DNA of 64,000 nucleotides from Actinomycetospora soli. GTDB taxonomy: Bacteria > Actinomycetota > Actinomycetes > Mycobacteriales > Pseudonocardiaceae. The position numbers and the translations under genes were made by a program. The stretch lies in the NCBI RefSeq assembly GCF_021026295.1, contig NZ_JAJNDA010000017.1:62001-126000 (forward strand), in the 5' to 3' direction. The notes below the pieces were generated by a model. It saw nothing but the letters and a program-made list of their open reading frames with translations. It had not been told where the DNA came from and ran no database searches. This document shows, one piece after another, positions 27,731 to 34,718 of this stretch. Each line of letters begins with the position of its first letter. The first letter of the stretch is position 1.

Positions 27731-28393
27731 ATGGCCGACCGCAGCGAGCACGGCACCGTGCTCACGTACGACCCGATCGAGTTCCCGTTCTCGACCGTCG
27801 TCGCGAAGATCCTGGACACGCCCGACCTGGAGAAGATCCACGAGCTGGGTCGCCGGGCGGACGTGGACAACCACGACCAGGACTCCGACGACCACTCGCT
27901 CTTCTACCGCGAGTACGACCAGGTGCGGGACCTCTACGACCGCTTCCTCGTCGAGTGGATCCTGCCGCAGTACGGCGAGGACCTCGCCGTGCAGCGCGTC
28001 CCCACCTTCCGGGTGCACCGCCCGGGCAGCGTGGCGGTGTCGGAGTTCCACAAGGACTCCGACTACAACCACCAGCCGGCCACGCTGAACTACTGGCTGC
28101 CGCTGACGCGCGCCTACGGCACCAACTCGATGTGGATCGAGGACGCCCCGGGCAGCGACACGTTCTCGCCGGCCGTCGTCGAGCCCGGCGAGGTGTTCCG
28201 GTTCGACGCCGTGAACAACCGCCACGGGAACTACCCGAACGACACCGACACCTCGCGCGTCAGCTTCGACTTCCGCGCGATCCCGCTGCGCCAGTTCGTC
28301 GACGAGGGCAAGTCCACCGTCAACGCCAAGCGCCGCATGGACCTGTCGGGCTACTACCGCAGGCTCGACGCGGACGGGACGCTGGGTGCCTGA
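27731..28393 (+). CDS. Small dioxygenase-like protein with HxD...H iron site (possibly StrG-related)
   Basis: A 220-residue protein with the double-stranded beta-helix iron site: H107 and D109 in VSEFHKDSDYNHQPAT, distal His165 in VNNRHGNYPNDTDTSRVSFD with an Arg ten residues later. NYWLPLTRAYGTNSMWIED between them is conserved-looking. I recall similar text in StrG-like proteins of aminoglycoside clusters, but this is from memory and untested. It would hydroxylate or epimerise a small substrate using Fe(II), probably with 2-oxoglutarate. AGGAAGGAACC precedes the ATG. It is last in an operon after two GT4 genes, so a sugar-linked substrate is likely. Confidence 0.7.
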   Translation: MADRSEHGTVLTYDPIEFPFSTVVAKILDTPDLEKIHELGRRADVDNHDQDSDDHSLFYREYDQVRDLYDRFLVEWILPQYGEDLAVQRVPTFRVHRPGSVAVSEFHKDSDYNHQPATLNYWLPLTRAYGTNSMWIEDAPGSDTFSPAVVEPGEVFRFDAVNNRHGNYPNDTDTSRVSFDFRAIPLRQFVDEGKSTVNAKRRMDLSGYYRRLDADGTLGA

Positions 28394-28399
28394 CGGCCT

Positions 28400-28439
28400 G
28401 TGAGTACTTCTGACGGCGATGACCGTCAGAAGTACTCAC
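28400..28439. terminator. Perfect 17-bp-stem bidirectional hairpin
   Basis: GTGAGTACTTCTGACGG (28400-28416), six-base loop CGATGA, and its exact reverse complement (28423-28439). It is notably A/T-richer than its surroundings. It lies between converging genes and contains the galE stop codon in its right arm. No U-tract follows. It probably ends both transcripts. Confidence 0.85.
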
Positions 28440-29398
28440 GGGCGCGAAGCGCACATCTCCTCGATCCCTCGGGTGGCCCGCCACCCGAGGGCGTCGGCGA
28501 TCCGCGACGCGTCGGCCACCACGCGGGCCGGGTCGCCCGGGCGGCGCCCGACGATCTCGTAGGGCACCTCGTGCCCCCGCACCGCCGACACCGCCGCGAT
28601 CACCTCGAGCACGCTGGTCCCCGCGTTGCGGCCCACGTTGAGCGCCCCCGGGGACCGCCCCTCCAGCAGCGCCGCGGCCGCCGCGACGTGCGCCTCGGCC
28701 AGGTCCTCGACGTGCACGTAGTCGCGCAGGCACGTCCCGTCCGGCGTGGGCCAGTCGTCCCCGAACACCCGGACCGGCTCGCCGCTCCGCGCCGCGCGCT
28801 CCACGAGCGGCAGCAGGTTCGTCGCGCCCCGGTCGGCCAGCGCCGCCGAGGCCGTGCCCGCCACGTTGAAGTAGCGCAGCGCCGTCCAGCCCAGCCCCTC
28901 GGCCTCGGCGTGCCGGCGCACCGCCCACTCCCCCGCGAGCTTCGTCTCGCCGTAGGGGCTGGTCGGCAGCGTCGGGTGGTCCTCGCCGACCGGCTCCGCC
29001 GCGGTCTCGCCGTACACGGCCGCGCTCGAGCTGTAGAGGAACCGTCCGATGCCCGCGGCCGTCGCGGCGCGCAGCATCGCGACCGTCCCGCCCACGTTGT
29101 GCTCGTAGTAGGTCAGCGGTTCCGCCACCGACTCCGGCACCGACTTCTTCGCGGCCAGGTGCACCACGCCCGCGACGTCCCGACGACGGGTGAGGTCGGC
29201 CAGGACCGCCCCCAGACCCGGGTCGAGCAGGTCGTGGTGCAGCAGCTCGACGTCGTCGGGCAGGCGTTCGCGCAGGCCGGTGGACAGGTCGTCGAGGACG
29301 ACCGCGTCGTGGCCCGCGGCCCGCAGGGCGCGCAGCACGTGCGAGCCGATGTACCCGGCACCGCCGGTCAGCAGCCAGGTGGAGCTCGGGACGTCCAT
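28436..29398 (-). CDS. galE: UDP-glucose 4-epimerase
   Basis: A 320-residue extended short-chain dehydrogenase. The NAD-binding loop is TGGAGYIGSH at the N-terminus, VVHLAAKKSVPESV matches the GalE-specific HxAA segment, and the catalytic Tyr149/Lys153 lie in SPYGETKLAGEW. LRYFNVAGT and DGTCLRDYVHVEDLA are diagnostic for GalE rather than other epimerases. It interconverts UDP-glucose and UDP-galactose and so supplies galactose units for the glycan made by this region. It is slightly shorter than the usual ~330 residues. It converges on the dioxygenase operon and is divergent from the Wzx gene. Confidence 0.92.
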   Translation of the reverse strand: MDVPSSTWLLTGGAGYIGSHVLRALRAAGHDAVVLDDLSTGLRERLPDDVELLHHDLLDPGLGAVLADLTRRRDVAGVVHLAAKKSVPESVAEPLTYYEHNVGGTVAMLRAATAAGIGRFLYSSSAAVYGETAAEPVGEDHPTLPTSPYGETKLAGEWAVRRHAEAEGLGWTALRYFNVAGTASAALADRGATNLLPLVERAARSGEPVRVFGDDWPTPDGTCLRDYVHVEDLAEAHVAAAAALLEGRSPGALNVGRNAGTSVLEVIAAVSAVRGHEVPYEIVGRRPGDPARVVADASRIADALGWRATRGIEEMCASRP

Positions 29399-29478
29399 CG
29401 GGAGGTCACCCTAGTCAGCGACGGCCGCCGCCCCCGGGGAGGGGACCGCCGCCCGGGACCGCTCCGGACCCCCACGAG

Positions 29479-29484
29479 TAGCAT
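29479..29484 (+). promoter_or_regulatory. Probable -10 box of the Wzx gene (leaderless transcript)
   Basis: TAGCAT ends eight bases before the ATG at 29493, so transcription would start at or next to the start codon. No Shine-Dalgarno-like purine run precedes the ATG, consistent with leaderless translation, which is common in actinobacteria. Confidence 0.5.
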
Positions 29485-29492
29485 TCCCACCG

Positions 29493-31289
29493 ATGAGCAC
29501 CCGGTCCACGGCGATCGCACGAGGCGTCGCGATCCAGGTGCTCGCCAAGTTCTCGGCGCTCCCGTTGTCGATGGTGACCCTCGGCATCGCGACCCGCTAC
29601 CTCGGCGAGGGCGGGTACGGCGTCCTCGCCGCGGCCGTCGTCTTCGCGCAGACCTTCGAGGCGTTCACGGAGCTCGGCCTGGGCACGATCATCGTGCGCC
29701 GGGTCGCCGGGCTCGGCGGGAACCTCGAGCGCCTCGTCGGGATGAACATCTCCTTCTCGACGCTCTACGCGGTCCCGCTGGCGATCATCGCCGCGATCGC
29801 GGGCTTCGGGGTCTACTGGGGCGACTACGAGCAGCAGGCCGCCGTCGCCGTCCTCGCCGTCGGGCTGATCTTCACGACGGTCTCGTCGTGCTACGAGCCG
29901 GTCTTCGACGTCAAGGTCCGGTACTCGTCGGCGGCCTCGGCCGAGTTCTTCTCGCGGGTGCTCACGCTCTCGGCGGCCGCCTCCGTCGCCTACTTCGACT
30001 GGGGTCTGCTCGCCATGTGCGCGGTGCAGATCATCCCGCAGGCGCTGCGACTGGTGATCCAGTGGTGGGGCGCGCGACGGCTCACGACGCTGAGCTGGGT
30101 GGTCGACTGGCCGGAGATGTGGCGGCTGCTCAAGGAGGCCTTCCCGCTCACGATCATCTCGATCATCGCGGTCCTCTACTGGCGCGCGGACGGCCTGCTG
30201 CTCTCGATCCTCGGGACGCAGGAACAGATCGGCGGCTACTACGCCGCCCTCCAGATCGCGTTCACCCTGACGCTGATCTCGCAGGTCTTCGAGCGCTCCG
30301 TGCTCTCGACGATCAACGAGACCTACAACTCCGACCGCGAGCGCTTCGCCCGGGCGGTCGACCAGGGCTACCGCTTCCTGCTGCTCGTCGGCTTCCCGAT
30401 CGCGGTGATCGGCTGGCCGCTCGCGCAACGGATGGCCGACCTCGTCGGCGGGTCGAACGGCGTCGGCGCCTTCGCCGGACCGCCGCTGCAGTTCTTCTTC
30501 ATCGCCGTGGCCATGACGTTCCTGTCGGCGATCGTCTCCGACGGACTCATCGCCGCCCACGAACAGCGCTACCTGACGACGATGTCGACGATCAACCTCG
30601 GCATCAACATCGTCGGCAACATCATCCTCATCCCGCACCTGGGCGCCGTCGCCTGCGGCATCATGCTGATCGTCACCGAGACGATCGGTGTGCTCGCCTC
30701 GCAGTGGCGCCTGCGCCGCCACGGGGTGCACCCGCTGCCGTTCGGCTACCTCGCCCGGCTCGTGCCGGCCGGTCTGCTCGCCCTGGGCGCGATCTGGCTG
30801 ACCTACGACCTGCCGCTGCTGATCCCGCTGGCTGCGGGCGGGATCGCCTACTTCGCCGGCGCGCTGCTCGTCGGCGCCATCCCGCCGGCGATGCGCAACG
30901 CCCTGCTCGGGGCGCTGCGTCCGAAGAGCCTCGACCGCATGGAGGCCGAGGCGGCCGCCGAGAACGCCGACGACGGGATCGGCGTGGCCCCGTCGGCGCC
31001 CACCGTCGACCCCCGGATCGACCCGGCCGGGGTCGGCCTCGACGCGGCGACGACGGTCCTGCCGGGCATGGCGCGCGTCCCGGAGGGACGCAGCGCGCCC
31101 GACGCGCTCGACGCCGAGACCGCGCAGATGAGGCCCACCGTGGCGGCCGGCACCCGCAGCGCGCCGCGACGGGACTTCGCCGACATCACCGACGTGCCCA
31201 CCATGGAGCTCGACATGGCGGCGCTGCAGACCATCCGCATGCGCCAGCAGGGCAAGTTCGTCGAGATGCGCGTCATCCGGAAGGGCTGA
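29493..31289 (+). CDS. Wzx-type oligosaccharide flippase with long cytoplasmic tail
   Basis: A 598-residue polytopic protein with 12-14 membrane segments over residues ~10-475. GVAIQVLAKFSALPLSMVTL near the start, EAFTELGLGTIIVRR and the YYAALQIAFTLTLISQVFE region are typical of the polysaccharide export (Wzx/MVF) superfamily. It should flip undecaprenyl-linked oligosaccharide to the outer face for Wzy polymerisation. The last ~120 residues are soluble, Ala/Asp-rich and end in basic RMRQQQGK-like text (IRMRQQGKFVEMRVIRKG), an unusual extension that may dock partner proteins. It is followed 86 bases later by the GT2-GT4 fusion gene. Confidence 0.85.
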   Translation: MSTRSTAIARGVAIQVLAKFSALPLSMVTLGIATRYLGEGGYGVLAAAVVFAQTFEAFTELGLGTIIVRRVAGLGGNLERLVGMNISFSTLYAVPLAIIAAIAGFGVYWGDYEQQAAVAVLAVGLIFTTVSSCYEPVFDVKVRYSSAASAEFFSRVLTLSAAASVAYFDWGLLAMCAVQIIPQALRLVIQWWGARRLTTLSWVVDWPEMWRLLKEAFPLTIISIIAVLYWRADGLLLSILGTQEQIGGYYAALQIAFTLTLISQVFERSVLSTINETYNSDRERFARAVDQGYRFLLLVGFPIAVIGWPLAQRMADLVGGSNGVGAFAGPPLQFFFIAVAMTFLSAIVSDGLIAAHEQRYLTTMSTINLGINIVGNIILIPHLGAVACGIMLIVTETIGVLASQWRLRRHGVHPLPFGYLARLVPAGLLALGAIWLTYDLPLLIPLAAGGIAYFAGALLVGAIPPAMRNALLGALRPKSLDRMEAEAAAENADDGIGVAPSAPTVDPRIDPAGVGLDAATTVLPGMARVPEGRSAPDALDAETAQMRPTVAAGTRSAPRRDFADITDVPTMELDMAALQTIRMRQQGKFVEMRVIRKG

Positions 31290-31375
31290 CCGGGGCGGGC
31301 GGCGGGTCACTCCCGGGGCCGTGCCACGATCGCGGGGTCCGGAAACGGGGTGGACGGCGAAGGAGACCGAGGGTC

Positions 31376-33361
31376 GTGTCGGGTCGTGAACTGGCGGTCC
31401 TGATCGTGTCCTACCGGCGGGCCGACCTGCTGGACCGGGCGCTGCGCAGCGTCGAGAAGCACCTGCCGGACTCGCCCGTGCACGTCTGGGACAACGCGTC
31501 GTCGGGCTCGGACGAGGTCCGGGCGCTCGCCACCTCCTGGCCGCGGGTGCGGTGGACGTTCTCGGAGTCCAACCTCGGCTACATCGCGGCGATGAACCGG
31601 CTCGCGGCGCAGTGCCCCGAGGCCGACATGCTGCACCTCAACCCCGACGCCGAGCTGATCGGTCCGTTGACGGCGGCGCGGGCGGCCCTCGCACAGCCCC
31701 GCGTCGCCGCGGTCTCGCCGACCGTGCTCGACCCCGAGGGCCGGGAGCGGCCGTGGGACGTCGCGCACCGCGAGCAGAGCGTGCTGCGCAACCTCCTCAA
31801 CGCCGCCGGCTACGCGAAGCAGCTCCGCGACCACCCCCGCCTGGCCGGGCTCTCCGACCTCTACCCGAGCGCGCCGCACGACGTCGACGGCTACATGGCC
31901 GGCTGCTGCCTGCTCATCTCCCGCGACGCCTGGACCGCGCTGGGCCCGTTCGACGAGCGCTTCTTCGTCTACGGCGAGGACGCCACCTGGCAGCCCGCCG
32001 CGCGGCGCGCCGGGTGGACGCTCAAGCTCGTCGACGACGACGGGCCGCAGGTCCGGCACACCGCGGCCGGCACCCAGACCGGCGACCCGGGCGCCTCGCA
32101 GCGCGGCGTCGACCTGCTGCGCGCCGCCCAGGTGATGGCGCTGGGCAACACCGGCAACCGCGGGCCGGGCACCGTCTTCTCCCTCGGCGCCGCCGTGCTC
32201 GACCGGGTGCAGCGCTCGAAGCGCACCGACCGCCGTCGTCGTCGGGAGGCCCAGACCGAGCAGGCCGCGGGCCGGCCCGGCGTCGTCGTCACCACCAACC
32301 AGCTCACCCTCGGCGGCGCCGAGCGCCAGCGGGTGCTGCTGGCGAACGCCCTGGTGGACCGGGGCCACCCGGTCACGCTGGTCTGCCTGCAGGGCCTCGG
32401 CCTCTACACCGCCGAGCTGGACCCGCGGGTGCGCCTGGCGTTCGTCCCGTGGTGGCAGCCGACCGTGGAGGTGGCGGGCGAGGACGCCGTCGTCGTCGGC
32501 GGGGTCACCAACACCGAGGTCGCCTTCGCGCGGGCCTGGCGGGCGCTCGGGCGGGTCACGGGCCAGCGCCGGCGGTGGATGCCCGCCACGCACGACCCGG
32601 CCCGGCTCGACCGGCCCACGTACTCGGGCGCGGTCGCGTCCCTGCTGCGCTCCGCGGACGCGCTGCTCGTGCTCTCGGCGCAGCACCACGTCGACCTGAC
32701 CCGGCACCAGGCCCTCACCGACGTCGTCATGGCGGCCCCGAACGGGATCCCGGCCGCCGCGGCCCGGCCATTCCGGGCGACCGGCACGGGGCCCGTGCGG
32801 TTCGCGATGCTCTCGCGCATCGTCGAGTACAAGAACCCGCTGCTGCTCATCGACGCCCTGGTCGCCACCGGCCGCGACGACTGGACGCTCGACATCTTCG
32901 GTGACGGGCCCGACAAGGCCCGCCTCGAGGCGCGGACGCCGGACGCGGTGCGCGACCGGGTGCGCTGGCACGGACAGGTCTCCGGGCCCGACGCCGCGTT
33001 CGCCGAGACCGACGTCCTCTGCGTGCCGAGCGACTTCGAGGCGTTCCCGCTCGTCATGGTGGAGGCGATGACCCGCGGGGTGCCCGTGATGGCCTCGGCG
33101 AGCGGCACCGTGCCCGAGATGCTGGACCACGGGGTCGCGGGGGTCGTGGTGTCCCCCGCGACCGTGGAGACCTGGGCGGCGGCGCTGACCGCCGCGCTGG
33201 TCGACCGCGACCGGCTGGCGGCCCTCGGTGCGGCGGGCCGGGAGCGGGCGCTCGCCCACTACACCGACGCCGCGATGGCCGACGCCTACCAGCGGGCCCT
33301 CGCGCGGCTGTTCGACCGGCCGATCCCCGGCGCGCCCGACGGCCGGGCGGAGATGCTGTGA
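31376..33361 (+). CDS. Fusion glycosyltransferase: GT2 (rhamnosyltransferase-like) + GT4
   Basis: A 661-residue two-domain enzyme. Residues 1-~285 are GT2: AVLIVSYRRADLLDRALRSV, HVWDNASSGSDEVRAL, LHLNPDAELIGPLTAA and GYMAGCCLLISRDAW resemble rhamnosyl- and galactofuranosyltransferases of the WbbL type. After a basic linker (KRTDRRRRREAQ), residues ~300-661 are GT4: VVVTTNQLTLGGAERQRVLL, AAPNGIPAAA, AMLSRIVEYKNPLLLIDAL and the E-x7-E in PSDFEAFPLVMVEAMTRG. The single frame suggests two successive sugar additions by one polypeptide. The GTG start is supported by GAAGGAGA upstream. The stop overlaps the next GTG (GTGA). Confidence 0.87.
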   Translation: MSGRELAVLIVSYRRADLLDRALRSVEKHLPDSPVHVWDNASSGSDEVRALATSWPRVRWTFSESNLGYIAAMNRLAAQCPEADMLHLNPDAELIGPLTAARAALAQPRVAAVSPTVLDPEGRERPWDVAHREQSVLRNLLNAAGYAKQLRDHPRLAGLSDLYPSAPHDVDGYMAGCCLLISRDAWTALGPFDERFFVYGEDATWQPAARRAGWTLKLVDDDGPQVRHTAAGTQTGDPGASQRGVDLLRAAQVMALGNTGNRGPGTVFSLGAAVLDRVQRSKRTDRRRRREAQTEQAAGRPGVVVTTNQLTLGGAERQRVLLANALVDRGHPVTLVCLQGLGLYTAELDPRVRLAFVPWWQPTVEVAGEDAVVVGGVTNTEVAFARAWRALGRVTGQRRRWMPATHDPARLDRPTYSGAVASLLRSADALLVLSAQHHVDLTRHQALTDVVMAAPNGIPAAAARPFRATGTGPVRFAMLSRIVEYKNPLLLIDALVATGRDDWTLDIFGDGPDKARLEARTPDAVRDRVRWHGQVSGPDAAFAETDVLCVPSDFEAFPLVMVEAMTRGVPVMASASGTVPEMLDHGVAGVVVSPATVETWAAALTAALVDRDRLAALGAAGRERALAHYTDAAMADAYQRALARLFDRPIPGAPDGRAEML

Positions 33362-34398
33362 GGGTCCTCTGGCTGTCGCCGTGGCTGCGCACCCTCACCC
33401 GGGTGCAGGTCGACGCCCTCACCTCCGCGGGCCACGAGTGCCTGGTGGTCACGACCGACCAGCACTACGAGAAGGTCGCCGCCCGTCCCGACGAACGGGT
33501 CCTCGACCCGGCCATCAAGGACCCGCGGACCCTCCCCGCGCTCGCCCGGGTGACCGCGGAGGCGCGCCGCTTCGCCCCCGACGTCGTCGTCTCCGAGCTC
33601 ATGCACGACCCGCGGTGGCTGCCGATGACCCGGCTCGCGCCGCTGGTGCAGGTCGTCCACGACGACCGCCCGCACGACGCGACCGAGGAACGGCCCTGGC
33701 ACCAGCGGACCGTGCTCGACCACCAGACCCGGTCGGCGGCCGCCGTCGTCGCACCCAGCGCCCACGTGGCCGCCGTGCTGTCGGCGCGGTTCGGGCGCCG
33801 GGTCGACGTGGTGCCGGTGACCTCCGACGTGCCCGAGTCGGCCCTGCCCGCCGTCCCCGTGCCCGCCTCCGCACGGCGGGACTTCGTGCTGCTGGGCCGC
33901 ATGTCGCCGTACAAGAACGTCGAGGTGGCGCTCCGGGCGTGGGCGACGCACGTGGCGTCGTCGTCGTTCCGCGGGGACCGCCTGGTGCTGCTCGGGAACG
34001 GCCCGCTGTCCGAGCTCACGCTGCCCGAGCACGTCGAGTGGCGCCGGGAGCACTTCTCCTACGCCGACGTGCTCCCCGACCTGGCGCGCGCGAAGGGCTC
34101 CCTCGCGCACTACCGGCTCGCGACGCAGAGCGGCGTGCAGGTCCTCTCCATGCAGCTGGGCGTCCCCACGGTCGTCTCCGACTCCGGCGGGCTGCCCGAG
34201 TTCGCGCCGCCGTCCCTGCCGCCGCTGAGGATCGACGACGTGGCCGGTCTGGTGTCCGTGTTCGGTCGCCTGGCCGACCCGGAGGTGGCCGCCGAGGTCG
34301 GGGCGGCCGCGCGGTCGCACTACCTGGCGCACTTCTCGGCCGACCGTGCCGCCGAGGGGTGGACGTCGGTGTTCACGCGCGTGGCGGGCGGGCGCTGA
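33358..34398 (+). CDS. GT4 family glycosyltransferase
   Basis: A 346-residue GT-B enzyme. RVLWLSPWLRTLTRVQVDAL starts the acceptor domain, VVAPSAHVAAVLSARFG lies near the hinge, and VLLGRMSPYKNVEVALRAW begins the donor domain. The donor loop SGVQVLSMQLGVPTVVSDSGG lacks a clear E-x7-E, so nucleotide-sugar binding may differ from classical GT4 enzymes. The GTG start overlaps the preceding stop by four bases. This is the last gene of the rightward glycan operon (29493-34398) and is followed by a minisatellite and a large hairpin. Confidence 0.78.
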   Translation: MRVLWLSPWLRTLTRVQVDALTSAGHECLVVTTDQHYEKVAARPDERVLDPAIKDPRTLPALARVTAEARRFAPDVVVSELMHDPRWLPMTRLAPLVQVVHDDRPHDATEERPWHQRTVLDHQTRSAAAVVAPSAHVAAVLSARFGRRVDVVPVTSDVPESALPAVPVPASARRDFVLLGRMSPYKNVEVALRAWATHVASSSFRGDRLVLLGNGPLSELTLPEHVEWRREHFSYADVLPDLARAKGSLAHYRLATQSGVQVLSMQLGVPTVVSDSGGLPEFAPPSLPPLRIDDVAGLVSVFGRLADPEVAAEVGAAARSHYLAHFSADRAAEGWTSVFTRVAGGR

Positions 34399-34418
34399 CG
34401 GCGGCTGCCGCCCAGGTC

Positions 34419-34562
34419 GACCGGCCGCCAGGGTGGCCGGCCGCCAGGGTGACCGGCCGCCAGGTTGACCGGCCGCCAGGTTGACCGGCCGCCAGGGTGA
34501 CCGGCCGCCAGGGTGACCGGCCGCCAGGGTGACCGGCCGCCAGGTTGACCGGCCGCCAGGTT
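34419..34562. repeat. 16-bp minisatellite, nine tandem copies
   Basis: Nine head-to-tail copies of GACCGGCCGCCAGGKT (K = G or T) with one A-to-G change in copy 2, and a degenerate unit before them. The G/T variants follow the order G G T T G G G T T, so units 2-4 equal 7-9, suggesting a five-unit (80-bp) duplication. The array lies in the gap between two converging genes, and the unit length is not a multiple of three. Each unit contains the palindrome CGGCCG. Confidence 0.95.
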
Positions 34563-34661
34563 GACCGAAGGGCACCCTCGGTCGGGTAGACGGGCCGTGG
34601 GCGCCCTTCGCCAGTCACGGTGCCGCCGCACGGCACGCGGCGCCTCCATCCCTCGGAACGA

Positions 34662-34706
34662 CGACGGCCCGGCGCCGGAGCGGGGTGCTCCGGGGCCGGG
34701 CCGTCG
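34662..34706. terminator. 20-bp-stem hairpin terminator
   Basis: CGACGGCCCGGCGCCGGAGC (34662-34681), loop GGGGT, and a complementary arm (34687-34706) with one mismatch. It lies 12 bases beyond the stop of the leftward Wzz-like gene and most likely ends that transcript. Confidence 0.8.
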
Positions 34707-34718
34707 GGTCGTACCGGG

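Larger units (their letters stand above)
34399..34718. other. Gene-free gap between converging glycan operons
   Basis: These 320 bases hold the 16-bp minisatellite, a small inverted pair (CGAAGGGC at 34566 and GCCCTTCG near 34604) and the large hairpin at 34662-34706. No coding pattern is convincing on either strand. Confidence 0.7.

Noticed and set aside
28400-31375. Extension of the GT2-GT4 frame far upstream, giving 1653 residues
   Set aside because: It runs antisense to galE and out of frame through the Wzx gene. The GT2 domain begins exactly at GTG 31376 with a ribosome site.
34419-34562. CRISPR array
   Set aside because: Head-to-tail 16-bp units without spacers and no cas genes. It is a minisatellite.
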